Of a stretch of DNA of 64,000 nucleotides, positions 16,326-26,308 are shown in pieces. The stretch is from assembly GCA_021372295.1 (NCBI GenBank), contig JAJFUS010000023.1:26147-90146 (forward strand), written 5' to 3'. The notes under the pieces were generated by a model. It had not been told where the DNA came from. It was given only the letters and a program-made list of their open reading frames with translations, and did not search any database. The stretch comes from a bacterium (GTDB lineage Bacteria; Armatimonadota; UBA5829). How positions within the stretch are numbered: the stretch's first letter is position 1; each line of letters starts with the position of its first letter. A program made the translations under genes and the position numbers.

Positions 16326-19187
16326 TTGAACTCCGAAAAAATTAACGACCTCAGCAGAAGAATTAACTCGCCCGTGCCGTTCTGGTTCTTGAACGGATAT
16401 ATGGAACCCTGGCACATCGCGCGCGAGCTTGATATGATGCAGCAAAAAGGCATCGACGAAGTAATTGTGCACCCCAGATACGGCCTACCGACCGAGTATC
16501 TCTCCGACGCATGGTTCGACCTGTTCGGCTTGTGCCTGCGCGAGGCAAAACAGCGCGGAATACGCGTCTGGATATACGACGAGTTGAACTGGCCCAGCGG
16601 CACCGCCGGGATGGCTGTGCAGCAGAACCCCGACCTACAGAGCAAATTCCTGCACGTTGAAGCAAAACCTCTTGTCGAAATCAATTTAGATACATTCGCG
16701 CTCGGCAAATATGTCATCGCGGCAAACGTCGAGGCGGGAGTTGTCACAAAAACTCGCCTGATGAACGATCTCGCAAGCATCAAGGCTCTGACGGGCAACT
16801 GGCAAATATTCAACTGCATTCTCCGCCGCGACCCGTTTTACGTAGACACGCTCTCGTATGCCGCGGTGGATAAGTTCAAAAGTGTAACCCACGAAGAGTA
16901 TTTCAAGCGCTTCGGCGACGAGTTCGGCAAAACGATTCGAGCCATATTCACCGACGAGCCGTCCATATACTGGGTGAGCGTAGGCTACGACGACTGGAAT
17001 CTGCCATACACTAACGATTTCTTTGAAACGTTCGAGCAGCGTTTCGGATACTCTCCTGCACCGATGATCCCATATCTGTTCAGTCCAAGCCGCGAGGGAA
17101 CCGTCTTTCGCGCCGACTATTGGGATCACGCAGGCTATCTCTTCAACCAGCGCTATCACGCCAATCTCGGCAAATGGTGTCGCGAACATGGCGTGATATA
17201 CACCGGTCACAACAACTGCGAAGAACCTCTGCGCTATCAAATCCGATTCCAAGGCAATATGTTCGACACCATGCGCTCAGAAGACATCACAGGCGTCGAT
17301 CATCTCGGCAAACAGACCCTGGGAAACTGGTACAACTCGATTGCCGGGCACAAAATATGCTCGTCTCAAGCGCATATATCGGGCAAAGCTCGATGCGCCA
17401 GCGAGAGTTTCGCCATGATGGACTGGGACACCACTTACACCAACCTCAAGCGAGTCACGGACTGGCAGTACGCGCTCGGCATCAACCTGATGATCCCGCA
17501 CGCGCTGTTTCACACCATATCCGGCACAGCCAAGCGCGAATCGCCGCCCAGCTTCTTCTATCAGTCGCCGCACTGGGACGACTTCGGCTCGTTTGTCGAC
17601 TACCTGCGCAACCTGGAGTCGATGCTCTGCGGCGGCAGGCACACGTGCAAAGTCGCGGTGATGTATCCGCTCAGCGGGCTGTGGTCGAGTTATCAGACCG
17701 ACCGCAAGACCTCAGACTTCGAGCACATCGACAACTTCCTGAACTCTCTGTGCCTGGAACTGGTCAAGAATCAGATCGACTTCGATCTGCTCGACTTCAA
17801 AGCGCTCTGCGATGCCGAGCTTCGCGACAGCAAGCTGATTCTCGCAGACGAGGAGTATCAAACGCTAATCGTGCCGTCGTCGCCATATATGCGCGCGAAC
17901 GAGGCAATCCGACTAAGAGCGATTGCCGCATCTGGAGTGAGCACCACGTTCTTCCACAAAGTAATGGAGCCTGAGTCCCGTAATGAGCCGAACTCCCTAA
18001 ACAACGCAACTTTCGTGAAGTCTGAGGAGCTGGTTTCGTTTGTCGAGATACTCAGGAAACAGCTAGATGACGACATTCAGTTAACAGGCGGCGGCTCGGA
18101 CGACATAATGGCCTATCGCAGGGAAAAAGACGGCCAAAAGATCACTTTTCTCGTGAACCGGTCGGAGAAGCACCGTAAAGTCATCGCAATGCTGAAAAAT
18201 TACCCCAACGCCGCGATATTCGACCAGGAAACCGGCGTATATACGAAACTTGCGGGAAAGAACGCGGGAACAAGGACTCAGGTCGAGCTGCGCTTTCAAC
18301 CAAACCAGTCGTATTTCATCGTGAGCAACGCCCCCAACGCAAAAGATTCCAGCACTCACAAGAGCGAACCCATCCCGGTGGAAATCAAAGACCTGCGGGT
18401 CGACATTCCGTTCAATGTTGCATCCGTTTATCACTTCGGCTATTCAAAGGACGGTTCAGAGCCGGTCAATATAGACATTCGGACTCAGCCGAGATTCGTC
18501 CCGGCCAGTTGGGACGCCAATCCGCCCGATTTCAGTTTATGCTCGGGATGCTATGAAGCCAAAATTGATGTAAACTGCGATCCGACCGGCATAAGCATGG
18601 TCGTCGACAAAGATTTCCAAGACTGTGAAGTCTATGTAAACGGCACGCGAATCACGTTTGAGGACTGCTGCTTCGGCGACGAACATAGTTTCTATCTCAC
18701 TGACTTCGCGGACATTCGAGCCTCTCTGGACGGCATTCTTCAAAGCGGCACAAATAATCTCAATGTAATCTCTCCAACCAAACTCAGCGAGCCCCTAAGA
18801 CTTGTCGGCAAATTCAAAGTCCATCTGGCTGGAAGCAATATTGCACTTAACCCGCTCGGCGAAACGAATATGTTCCGGCTGGAAATGGACTACCCGTTCT
18901 ACTCGGGCACGATCACTTATAAGGCCGAATTCGAGCTTGCGACGACACACCCGCACCTGATTTTGAACCTGCACTCCGTTCGCGACGCCGCTACTGTGCG
19001 CGTAAACGGCAATCTGGCCGGCAAGAGACTTTGGGAGCCGTACATTCTGGACATTGCCGAGTTCGCGCAAGTTGGCGAGAACAAACTGGAGATAGAGGTC
19101 AGGAACAACATGGCCAACCTGATTCAGGGCAACCCGCGAGCACTGGGCTTGCAGCAGATGCCCGTGCTGGACGGGTTCGATCAATAG
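16326..19187 (+). CDS. GH106-like (alpha-L-rhamnosidase-related) glycoside hydrolase
   Basis: A 953-residue protein resembling the GH106/Glyco_hydro_106 group. The N-terminus carries the family signature PFWFLNG, then EVIVHPRYGLPTEYLS and WIYDELNWPSG, forming the start of a TIM-barrel. FTDEP near residue 209 and the TGHNNCEE and MRSEDITG segments near 290-315 are plausible active-site positions. C-terminal jelly-roll domains follow, one with VRVNGNLAGKRLWEP, typical of a sugar-binding module. No signal peptide is visible, so it may be cytoplasmic. There is no ATG start: TTG 16326 has GGTGG six bases upstream and lies 32 bases from the predicted transcript start; TTG 16305 would add seven residues. 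Substrate is not established. Confidence 0.8.
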   Translation: MNSEKINDLSRRINSPVPFWFLNGYMEPWHIARELDMMQQKGIDEVIVHPRYGLPTEYLSDAWFDLFGLCLREAKQRGIRVWIYDELNWPSGTAGMAVQQNPDLQSKFLHVEAKPLVEINLDTFALGKYVIAANVEAGVVTKTRLMNDLASIKALTGNWQIFNCILRRDPFYVDTLSYAAVDKFKSVTHEEYFKRFGDEFGKTIRAIFTDEPSIYWVSVGYDDWNLPYTNDFFETFEQRFGYSPAPMIPYLFSPSREGTVFRADYWDHAGYLFNQRYHANLGKWCREHGVIYTGHNNCEEPLRYQIRFQGNMFDTMRSEDITGVDHLGKQTLGNWYNSIAGHKICSSQAHISGKARCASESFAMMDWDTTYTNLKRVTDWQYALGINLMIPHALFHTISGTAKRESPPSFFYQSPHWDDFGSFVDYLRNLESMLCGGRHTCKVAVMYPLSGLWSSYQTDRKTSDFEHIDNFLNSLCLELVKNQIDFDLLDFKALCDAELRDSKLILADEEYQTLIVPSSPYMRANEAIRLRAIAASGVSTTFFHKVMEPESRNEPNSLNNATFVKSEELVSFVEILRKQLDDDIQLTGGGSDDIMAYRREKDGQKITFLVNRSEKHRKVIAMLKNYPNAAIFDQETGVYTKLAGKNAGTRTQVELRFQPNQSYFIVSNAPNAKDSSTHKSEPIPVEIKDLRVDIPFNVASVYHFGYSKDGSEPVNIDIRTQPRFVPASWDANPPDFSLCSGCYEAKIDVNCDPTGISMVVDKDFQDCEVYVNGTRITFEDCCFGDEHSFYLTDFADIRASLDGILQSGTNNLNVISPTKLSEPLRLVGKFKVHLAGSNIALNPLGETNMFRLEMDYPFYSGTITYKAEFELATTHPHLILNLHSVRDAATVRVNGNLAGKRLWEPYILDIAEFAQVGENKLEIEVRNNMANLIQGNPRALGLQQMPVLDGFDQ

Positions 19188-19188
19188 A

Positions 19189-19953
19189 ATGAGAACATAC
19201 ACCGCCAGCGCAATAGTCCTGCGAAGAATCGACCTCGGCGAAAAGGATCGAATCCTCACAATATACGCTCGCGAGCAGGGAAAGCTCTCGGCGGTGGCAA
19301 AGGGCGCCAGGAGACCGGGCAGCAAACTGGCCGGCGCAAGCGAACCGTTTACATACTCGCGGATGTTTCTGTCCACGGGCCGCGACCTCGATTTGCTCAC
19401 GCAGGCCGATATCAAAGAGTCTTTTCCAAACGTCAAACAGAGTATGGCGGGAATCGCGTATGCGGTCTATATGATGGAGCTTACAAACAGCTTTGTGGAC
19501 GAGCGTCAGCCCAACCCCGAGCTTTTCGATACACTCCTGAGCGCGATGTATGTACTCGAAAGCGGGACAGACCCCGAGATTACTGCGCGTTATTATGAGA
19601 TGGGGCTGCTGGCGGTGCTCGGTTACGAACCTCACTTCGAGACGTGTTTAAGATGCGGCAAGAAAGTTGGACGAAAAAAGGTGGCGTTCAGTCCGGCGCT
19701 CGGCGGAATAGTCTGTAATGAGTGCGGAGTGCCACCCAACGACACGATATGGGTTCCCGGCGCGATTGTATCGTACTTGCGCGCTCTCAAGAACGCCGAG
19801 CCGCAAAATCTCAAGGATATGAAATTCCCACAAGGCGCTCTGCGCGATCTGGCCGCAATGCTCAGGTGGCACATAAGATATCGGCTGGAACACGAATTGA
19901 AAAGTGTGGATTTTATAGACGCGGTTGCCCAGTTTGACCCGAATACGCCCTGA
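19189..19953 (+). CDS. recO: DNA repair protein RecO
   Basis: RecFOR-pathway protein that anneals DNA and removes SSB from single-stranded DNA. The 254-residue protein has the N-terminal OB fold (TASAIVLRRIDLGEKDRI and KGARRPGSKLAG), a helical domain and the zinc knuckle CLRCGKK...CNECG. ATG 19189 follows the glycosidase stop by one base, suggesting co-transcription. The last 41 bases overlap the convergent epimerase gene, an arrangement that leaves no room for a terminator. Confidence 0.95.
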   Translation: MRTYTASAIVLRRIDLGEKDRILTIYAREQGKLSAVAKGARRPGSKLAGASEPFTYSRMFLSTGRDLDLLTQADIKESFPNVKQSMAGIAYAVYMMELTNSFVDERQPNPELFDTLLSAMYVLESGTDPEITARYYEMGLLAVLGYEPHFETCLRCGKKVGRKKVAFSPALGGIVCNECGVPPNDTIWVPGAIVSYLRALKNAEPQNLKDMKFPQGALRDLAAMLRWHIRYRLEHELKSVDFIDAVAQFDPNTP

Positions 19954-21040
19954 ATGGAAGAAGTGATTCTTCGATTATTTCGCAGCCAAGGCCGGGACGA
20001 TCCGACACCCTGAGCATAGCCCCTCGTCGCGTCGCACCACCCTTCACAGGCTGCTCGGCCAGGAGCATATCGGAATCAAGATCGAATACTGAAAACGCAT
20101 TAGTGCCGCAGCCGATATGACACGCCGCCGACTGCCCAATTTTCGATTCAAGCATGCAGCCGAACATCAACTCAAGCCCGGCCGCCCGGCATATAGACTT
20201 TATCTCCAAGGCTCCGACCATGCCGGACTTCTGAATCTTCACGTTGACGCCCCTGGCCGCGCCGTATCGAACAATCTCGATCACATCAGCGGCAGTCTGA
20301 GCCGATTCATCGGCAAACACGGGCACGCTAGACCGTTCGGTAACGAAACGCATTCCCTCCAGATCGACGGCATCCACCGGCTGCTCGTACGCCCGGATCG
20401 CAAGACCCCGATCCTGCAGCCCATTAATAAACGCGACTGCCTGCGACGGCGTGAATCCCTGGTTGGCGTCGATAATAAACGAACAGCCCGGCACGCCCTC
20501 ATGGACGGCAATCACGCGTGCAACATCTTCATCTTCATTTTTACCGACCTTGATCTTGAACTGCTTGAACCCAATAGCCGCAAGCTCAATCGCTCTCTCG
20601 CGAGCATGTTCGGGCTGACAAATCGGTATAGTAACATCGGTCTCAATGCGAAGCGGAGCGCCGCCAAGGAATGCGTACAATGGAACGCCCAGCGTTTTAC
20701 AAAAGGCGTCGAAGATAGCCATTTCAATTCCGGCCCTGGCGGATTTCCCGTAAGGAAGCACCTCGCTCAGCTTTTTCGACGACAGCCTGAACTCGCTGAT
20801 AGGCGCTCCTTCAAGAGCAGCAGACGCCGTCGCAATATCGTGAAGCACTGTAGCGATATCCTCACCCGTCACGTATCTGACAGGTGTCGCCTCACCGCAA
20901 CCCACAACATTGCCCGAAAACAGCTCAACCAGCACTATGGGTGACGACGTTGCGCGGCGCTGTGACGTCTCGAATGCCTCGCGCAGAGGCAGGTCTATGC
21001 AGCGCGCTTCGATTTTGTCTATTCGTTGCGTTTTATTCAA
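19913..21040 (-). CDS. Enolase-superfamily dipeptide (L-Ala-D/L-Glu type) epimerase
   Basis: A 375-residue mandelate racemase/muconate lactonizing-type enzyme. The MLE-subgroup catalytic set is visible: KIKVGK (acid/base lysine pair) in the first half, then metal ligands in IIDANQGF, YEQPVD and FADES, and the opposing lysine in VNVKIQKSG. This arrangement fits L-Ala-D/L-Glu epimerase and related dipeptide epimerases of peptidoglycan recycling, but specificity within the subgroup cannot be read from motifs alone; o-succinylbenzoate synthase is the main alternative. It overlaps the histidine kinase gene by eight bases (21033-21040), so the two are probably translated together. Confidence 0.85.
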   Translation of the reverse strand: MNKTQRIDKIEARCIDLPLREAFETSQRRATSSPIVLVELFSGNVVGCGEATPVRYVTGEDIATVLHDIATASAALEGAPISEFRLSSKKLSEVLPYGKSARAGIEMAIFDAFCKTLGVPLYAFLGGAPLRIETDVTIPICQPEHARERAIELAAIGFKQFKIKVGKNEDEDVARVIAVHEGVPGCSFIIDANQGFTPSQAVAFINGLQDRGLAIRAYEQPVDAVDLEGMRFVTERSSVPVFADESAQTAADVIEIVRYGAARGVNVKIQKSGMVGALEIKSICRAAGLELMFGCMLESKIGQSAACHIGCGTNAFSVFDLDSDMLLAEQPVKGGATRRGAMLRVSDRPGLGCEIIEESLLPFRAYSGQTGQPRL

Positions 21041-22253
21041 GTTCCACCATACTGCGGGGCATTATCGGCAGAGTGAGAGAGAATGTCGAGCCTTTGCCCA
21101 ACACACTTTCTAGGGTTATCTCGCCGCCCAGCCGAGCCGCAAGCCTTCGCGCGATAGCAAGCCCCAGACCGCTGCCGGTGTTCTTCGACTCGGCGGCGCG
21201 TCCACGGCTGAATTCCTTAAATATCAGGTCGAAATCCTCAGGCGGAATGCCTATCCCCGTATCGCTCACCAAAATCGACAACAACTCCCCTTTATCGACA
21301 ACACTTATGCGCACGCCTCCCTTGTTAGTGAACTTTATCGCGTTAGATAACAGGTTCACCACCACGTACCCCAGCTTGCGCTCATCCGTTATAAGTTCAG
21401 GCAGACCCTCGACAACATCAAGCGACAGTGAAAGATTTTTTTCTTTCACCAACGGCATCATATTGCTTACGATCTGCTCCAAAAAACCTGACAGATCAAC
21501 GCTTGACCATTTTATGGGCATACTTCCAGCGTCAAGCCTGCTCAGATCCAACAAATCGTTGACCATCCCAAGCAGTTTATGCGAATTGCCGACCACCCTG
21601 CCAAGCAGCGCCTTCTGCCGTTCAGACAACGGTTCCTCGGTGTCTTCCAATAAAAGCTCAGCAAAGCCGATGATCGAGGTCAGAGGTGTACGCAGTTCGT
21701 GCGACACACTGCGAAAAAACATATTTCGCTCTTCAATAGACGCTTGAGGGTTGTCAACGACCCTCAGTTTTTCTTCAAGCATGTTATAGTCTCGAAGTGC
21801 AAGTCGAGAAAGGTAGGCGGCAGACATTCTGTCGGAAAACATATCCGCGATCACCTTTATGACGGCCGAGCACGGCTGCAGTTCGGACTCGAAAATCTCA
21901 GGCGGCGCTTCGACAAAACATCCTTTCAGATATGATTTTTCTTCAAAGTGAAGCCATATAGGATGCCCGACAACAAATCCCCCACCGGCAAATCTGTTTT
22001 GCTGGGGTTCACCTGTCTCAAGTATCTTCTTTGCGGCAGCAAGGACTTCCAGCGGATACTCTGAAGCGGTATTGCCATAAAGCTCGTCTATATGCCTGGC
22101 GCCAGATCTTCCAATAACAAAAATCCCAGCCTCGGCCTTCCCACTCATACGAACCGCGCGCACGACTTCCATCACCTGGTTTTCATTCAGCAAATCAGCA
22201 ATGGTTACGTGTCGAGGATCGTAGAGGCTGCTCTCACAAGCATGATGATCCAT
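21033..22253 (-). CDS. Soluble sensor histidine kinase
   Basis: About 406 residues from ATG 22253 (GTG 22271 is an in-frame alternative). An N-terminal sensory region of about 150 residues without membrane segments precedes a HisKA domain with SVSHELRTPLTS, the phosphorylated His, and a HATPase domain with N box NLLSNAIKF, G1 DTGIGIP and G2 GSGLGLAI. No receiver domain and no response regulator gene lie nearby, so it is an orphan kinase in this window. The sensory part resembles the N-terminal region of stress or light-response kinases only loosely; the signal is unknown. Coupled by overlap to the epimerase gene downstream. Confidence 0.88.
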   Translation of the reverse strand: MDHHACESSLYDPRHVTIADLLNENQVMEVVRAVRMSGKAEAGIFVIGRSGARHIDELYGNTASEYPLEVLAAAKKILETGEPQQNRFAGGGFVVGHPIWLHFEEKSYLKGCFVEAPPEIFESELQPCSAVIKVIADMFSDRMSAAYLSRLALRDYNMLEEKLRVVDNPQASIEERNMFFRSVSHELRTPLTSIIGFAELLLEDTEEPLSERQKALLGRVVGNSHKLLGMVNDLLDLSRLDAGSMPIKWSSVDLSGFLEQIVSNMMPLVKEKNLSLSLDVVEGLPELITDERKLGYVVVNLLSNAIKFTNKGGVRISVVDKGELLSILVSDTGIGIPPEDFDLIFKEFSRGRAAESKNTGSGLGLAIARRLAARLGGEITLESVLGKGSTFSLTLPIMPRSMVELE

Positions 22254-22320
22254 CAAATAGTGTGCCCTCACACATTTTACCCGGCTACTGGTTTAAATTG
22301 GTCACGACTACATTGTACGC

Positions 22321-22920
22321 CTACTTATCGACAAGGTCAAGGATACCTATGCGCATATAACTAACCCCGATTGCCACAATCAGCACGCCCATCACCCGGC
22401 TCACAAGCGCCGTCCCGGAATCTCCAATCAGCTTGTGTATAAACCTGCTCGCCATAAACACGAGCAGACACACAAACATTGCGATCAAAGCCGCAAGAGT
22501 TGTAATCCACACACCATGAATCGCCGCAAAAACGACCGCCGCTGTAATCGCTCCCGGTCCTGTCAGCATCGGCGAGATCAACGGCACTATGGCGGCGCGA
22601 TATTCATCCTCATGATCGGAGCTGAGCCTGCCATGCACGACCAAATTAAGCGCGATGATTACAAGCAGCAGCCCTCCTCCAATGCGCAGGTCATTAAGTG
22701 TCACTCCAAACAATCTCAGAAGCCACGTTCCAGTAAATGTAAACAAGAGCAGTAGAATAGTCGCTCCACCGACGACCTTAAATGTCAACATTCGCCTTTC
22801 GGCATCGTTCAGGTGGGCGCTTACCCCGACTACAATCGGCAATAAAGCAATAGGATCGAGTACAATTAGAAGAGCGACTACAAGCGTTCCCAGTTCTCTT
22901 ACGAATCCAAGGAAGTCCAT
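22321..22920 (-). CDS. MarC-family (UPF0056) integral membrane protein
   Basis: A 199-residue membrane protein with six predicted hydrophobic segments. The DPIALLPIVV motif in the first helix pair and SPMLTGPGAITA in the middle are hallmarks of the MarC/YchE/YhgN family, whose biochemical function is not settled. ATG 22920 with AAGGAGCG upstream is chosen over a long open frame to 23097 that runs through the BON gene. It is downstream of the BON-domain gene on the same strand with an 85-base spacer that contains a purine-rich word tract. Confidence 0.9.
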   Translation of the reverse strand: MDFLGFVRELGTLVVALLIVLDPIALLPIVVGVSAHLNDAERRMLTFKVVGGATILLLLFTFTGTWLLRLFGVTLNDLRIGGGLLLVIIALNLVVHGRLSSDHEDEYRAAIVPLISPMLTGPGAITAAVVFAAIHGVWITTLAALIAMFVCLLVFMASRFIHKLIGDSGTALVSRVMGVLIVAIGVSYMRIGILDLVDK

Positions 22921-23005
22921 AATCGCTCCTTCAAAAAACAGCTGAGAGTGGAGAGGGAGAACCGAGAGTCCAGACTCAGAGCGTTCAATCGCAATATCTT
23001 GTTTG

Positions 23006-23476
23006 TTAGTAATCGGGTTCCTGGGGCGGCTCCATAATGCCGTCCACTTCGATGTGACTAACCACATCCGTAACACCTGGAATCCACCACGCCACACACT
23101 CCGCTTCGGTTTTTTGCGCGTAAGAAGCGACCCTGCCTCTCAAAGTAACCACACCGCCGCAGGCCTCAACGTCAATGGGCTGCGCGTCCACGTCTATATC
23201 CCTGATGAGAAATTGTTTCACAGCATGACGCAATTCCTCGTCACTTTTTTGCACGTAATTGCGAAGCGTAAGCTGATCTACAATCCGTTCGATACCTGCC
23301 GTCGCCTGCAGATTCTCCTGGGCGGCTTTCTTTTCCGCCGCACTGTCCACGATACCGGACAGATATACCACACCGTCGTCGACCCGCACACTGATCTCGC
23401 TCAGATCGATACGCGAGTCCCTCCTCAATACGACCGTGACAAGTTCTTCCATCTCCCTATCCCGATGAGTGGCCAT
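23006..23476 (-). CDS. Protein with two BON domains
   Basis: A 156-residue protein consisting of two BON (bacterial OsmY and nodulation) domains, about residues 8-70 and 80-150. Each has the alternating pattern of V-x-V/L-x-G-x-V strands: VYLSGIVDS in the first and VTLRGRVAS in the second. No signal peptide is visible, unlike OsmY, so it may be cytoplasmic. BON domains are usually linked to membrane or phospholipid binding. The exact start among neighbouring ATGs (23476 or the one eight codons later) is open. Confidence 0.82.
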   Translation of the reverse strand: MATHRDREMEELVTVVLRRDSRIDLSEISVRVDDGVVYLSGIVDSAAEKKAAQENLQATAGIERIVDQLTLRNYVQKSDEELRHAVKQFLIRDIDVDAQPIDVEACGGVVTLRGRVASYAQKTEAECVAWWIPGVTDVVSHIEVDGIMEPPQEPDY

Positions 23477-23559
23477 GCTCCATTGCCCCCGTTTCGCGAC
23501 TGTGATAGTGAAGGGTTACCCGCACTTCCTCCGGCATAAACAATCGGCAGTAATGCAAA

Positions 23560-23595
23560 AAATCGGGCGCATGTCGTTAAACATACGCCCGATTT
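23560..23595 (-). terminator. Intrinsic terminator of hppA
   Basis: Fourteen-base-pair stem (23560-23573 with 23582-23595, one G-U pair in the minus-strand RNA) and 8-base loop, followed by T residues on the minus strand (23562-23557). It lies 52 bases after the pyrophosphatase stop. Confidence 0.85.
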
Positions 23596-23646
23596 ATAGT
23601 CTCAATGCAGAGGCCGGAACCCGACCTCACCTTTCTAAACTCCCGA

Positions 23647-26109
23647 TCAGACAGCCACAGTCTGCTTTTCATCGTCGGGAGTCGAACTAGGGTTTGATGG
23701 GCCACTCGTATCAACATCGAGTGCACCGCGCTTGCTCCAGAGGGTGGCACCTGCAAGCGCAAGAAGCGCGATAATCATAACAGTCGCGCGGATGGTGTTG
23801 GACATCGGCTGAATCACAATCGGGGCCAGCAGAACCGCGACCAGGTTCATAACCTTGATCATCGGGTTCAGAGCCGGACCGGCAGTGTCCTTGAACGGGT
23901 CGCCGACAGTGTCGCCAACAACGGCAGCCTTGTGCTCGGGAGTTCCCTTGCCACCAAACATACCGTCTTCGATCTTCTTCTTAGCGTTGTCCCAAAGGCC
24001 GCCCGCGTTAGAAAGAAGAACAGCCATCAACTGACCGGAAACAATGGTTCCGGCCAGGAATCCGCCCAGAGCCGCGGCGCCGTTCATATCGCCGAAGCCA
24101 AGGCCGAAACCGACAAGAATCGGAGCGCTCACAGCCAGAACAGCCGGGCTGAGAAGCTCTTTCTGAGCGGCAGCGGTGGAAATGGCCACGCACTTCTGAT
24201 AATCAGGCTTGCCTTTATCAGAGCCGCTGCGAGGATCGTAATCCATAATGCCCACAATCTCGCGGAACTGTCTGCGAACTTCCTGCACCAGGTCGAACGC
24301 TGCGCGGGTAACCGCGTTGATCGCGAACGAGCAGAACAGGAACGGCACCGCGCCACCGATCAGCAAACCGATAAATACGTTAGTATAATCGATGCGGATA
24401 CCAGTATCCAGCAGATTCACGTCCGCCATATACGAGCGGAAGAGAGCGGTCGCGGCGATAACGGCGGTCGCGATAGCCAGACCCTTGGTAAGAGCTTTGG
24501 TGGTGTTGCCGACCGCATCGAGCTTGGCGACGATCTTGTTGGCGTTGGAGTCTTCGCCCGCATCCTTAAGAGCGCCGGACATCTCGAAGATACCGTTGGC
24601 ATTATCGGAAATCGGGCCGTAGGTGTCCATCGCGAGCATAAAGCCCGTAGTGGTAAGCAGTCCCAGACCGGAAAGCGCGATACCATAAGCGGCCATCGCT
24701 GCGTTGCCCTTGAAGAGGAGGACGCTTGCGAGGATCGCAAGACAAATCGCGATAATACCCCACACGCTCGACTCCAGACCGGAAGCAAAACCGGAAAGGA
24801 TAATCGTAGCAGGACCGGTCTTTGCGGCCTTGGCGCACTCGACAACCGGTTTGCCGTCAATGGCGGTAAAGTGCTCAGTCATTTTGTCGATTATGACCGA
24901 CAGGATGATACCGCTCAAGTTAGCAAGAGCAAATCTCCACCATTCGAAACCCTCAACAGGAACCTGCTGGTGGAAGACGTAGTAGGAAAGGCCGAAGAAA
25001 CCGGCTGTTGCCACTATGGACGCAATGATGAAACCCTGGTTGATCGGAACCATTGGGTTCATGTTCATGTCGTCGGAACCGCGCACACTGTAGATACCGA
25101 TAATCGACGCCAGCACACCCCAGGCTCTAATAAGCAGCGGGTAGACGACAAGCGCCAGACCGGCAGCACCGAGGCCAAGGGTTGTGGAAGCGGCAGCGCC
25201 GAGAATAATCGCGGCGACAAGCGTAACTTCATAGCTCTCAAAGATGTCGGCAGCCATACCAGCGCAGTCACCGACGTTGTCACCGACGTTATCGGCGATT
25301 GTGGCGGCGTTGCGTGGGTCGTCTTCAGGAATACTCTGCTCGACCTTGCCTACAAGGTCAGCGCCCACGTCGGCGGCCTTGGTATAGATGCCACCACCAA
25401 TCCTCATAAAGAGAGCGGCAAGACATCCACCGAAACCGAAACCGATAAGAACTTTCATCGACTCATTGCCGAAGAGGAAGAAAACCAGACATGCGCCCAG
25501 AAGACCGAGGCCGACCGTCGCCATACCGGAAACGCCGCCCGCGCGGAACGCAACATAGAGAGCGTGTTTAAAGCTGGATAGAGCCGCATTGGCAACGCGA
25601 ACGTTCGCGCGCACAGCCATCATCATACCGATGAGACCGGCTGTATACGAAGCCAACACACCCAAAATAAACGCGAGGCTGACGCCGATATAGATCGGGA
25701 TGGCATGGAACACTCGGTCAGTACCGCCGAACCCCTCCACATTCTTGTAAAGGAATGCAAGACCAATCGCGATGATGACCACAAATACAGCCATCGTCTT
25801 GAACTGCTTCTTGAGGTACGCCATAGCGCCCTCTTCAACAGCCTTGGCCACACCGACCATTCCTTTGGAACCCGGATCTTCTTTGTTAATGGCCGCGAAC
25901 CACTTCGCGCCGAACAACAAACCAATAATCGCGCAGACGAACACAGCCAAAACTGATGTCCACATCATCGGCAGTTCATTGAAGTCCGGGAGCGTAATAG
26001 CTTCGCCGGCAAATGCCGCGCTTGGCAGCACAACACTCAGCAATACCATCGCAAACATCACGACGAACATCTTGCCGAGCTTGCTGTGAGTCGAAGACTC
26101 GCAGTGCAT
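23647..26109 (-). CDS. hppA: Membrane-bound proton-translocating pyrophosphatase
   Basis: Couples pyrophosphate hydrolysis to ion pumping. From ATG 26109 (AAGGGGG upstream) it has 820 residues, somewhat long because of an N-terminal signal-like segment ending near AAFAGEA and an N-terminal soluble stretch. About 16 membrane segments are present. The catalytic DVGADLVGK and [22 protein letters not shown] motifs and the second [16 protein letters not shown] motif are intact. [10 protein letters not shown] carries Lys where K+-dependent enzymes have Ala, so by known family rules this should be a K+-independent H+ pump. It has its own perfect sigma-70 promoter and terminator, so it is a single-gene unit. 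Confidence 0.96.
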   Translation of the reverse strand: MHCESSTHSKLGKMFVVMFAMVLLSVVLPSAAFAGEAITLPDFNELPMMWTSVLAVFVCAIIGLLFGAKWFAAINKEDPGSKGMVGVAKAVEEGAMAYLKKQFKTMAVFVVIIAIGLAFLYKNVEGFGGTDRVFHAIPIYIGVSLAFILGVLASYTAGLIGMMMAVRANVRVANAALSSFKHALYVAFRAGGVSGMATVGLGLLGACLVFFLFGNESMKVLIGFGFGGCLAALFMRIGGGIYTKAADVGADLVGKVEQSIPEDDPRNAATIADNVGDNVGDCAGMAADIFESYEVTLVAAIILGAAASTTLGLGAAGLALVVYPLLIRAWGVLASIIGIYSVRGSDDMNMNPMVPINQGFIIASIVATAGFFGLSYYVFHQQVPVEGFEWWRFALANLSGIILSVIIDKMTEHFTAIDGKPVVECAKAAKTGPATIILSGFASGLESSVWGIIAICLAILASVLLFKGNAAMAAYGIALSGLGLLTTTGFMLAMDTYGPISDNANGIFEMSGALKDAGEDSNANKIVAKLDAVGNTTKALTKGLAIATAVIAATALFRSYMADVNLLDTGIRIDYTNVFIGLLIGGAVPFLFCSFAINAVTRAAFDLVQEVRRQFREIVGIMDYDPRSGSDKGKPDYQKCVAISTAAAQKELLSPAVLAVSAPILVGFGLGFGDMNGAAALGGFLAGTIVSGQLMAVLLSNAGGLWDNAKKKIEDGMFGGKGTPEHKAAVVGDTVGDPFKDTAGPALNPMIKVMNLVAVLLAPIVIQPMSNTIRATVMIIALLALAGATLWSKRGALDVDTSGPSNPSSTPDDEKQTVAV

Positions 26110-26177
26110 GTTTTCATTTCCCCCTTGTAAATAATACTCATAAGACATACAAAAGGCCGCATCCAGCAGCCTACAAG

Positions 26178-26206
26178 ATTATAAGCCAAGGCCTCTGCCG
26201 TGTCAA
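26178..26206 (-). promoter_or_regulatory. Perfect consensus sigma-70 promoter of hppA
   Basis: Minus strand TTGACA (26206-26201), 17-base spacer, TATAAT (26183-26178): all twelve consensus bases with optimal spacing. Start would be near 26171, a 60-base leader. Constitutive high expression is the natural reading. Confidence 0.85.
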
Positions 26207-26238
26207 GAAAGAAAAAGTTCGTCGGTTGGAAAGATCAA

Positions 26239-26280
26239 AAAAAGTGTGAGCGTCAGTTCAAACTGACGCTCACACTTTTT
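26239..26280 (-). terminator. Intrinsic terminator of the pilT operon
   Basis: Perfect 20-base arms (26239-26258 and 26261-26280) including A/T tails, so the hairpin can end transcription from either strand. It lies 29 bases after the last pilT stop and downstream of hppA leader sequence on the opposite side. Confidence 0.92.
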
Positions 26281-26308
26281 GTATAAGTTTTGGTCTATAA
26301 TCTTATGC

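Noticed and set aside
23932..25581. 549-codon plus-strand open frame opposite hppA
   Set aside because: Shadow frame with hydrophilic low-complexity sequence and no recognisable domain.
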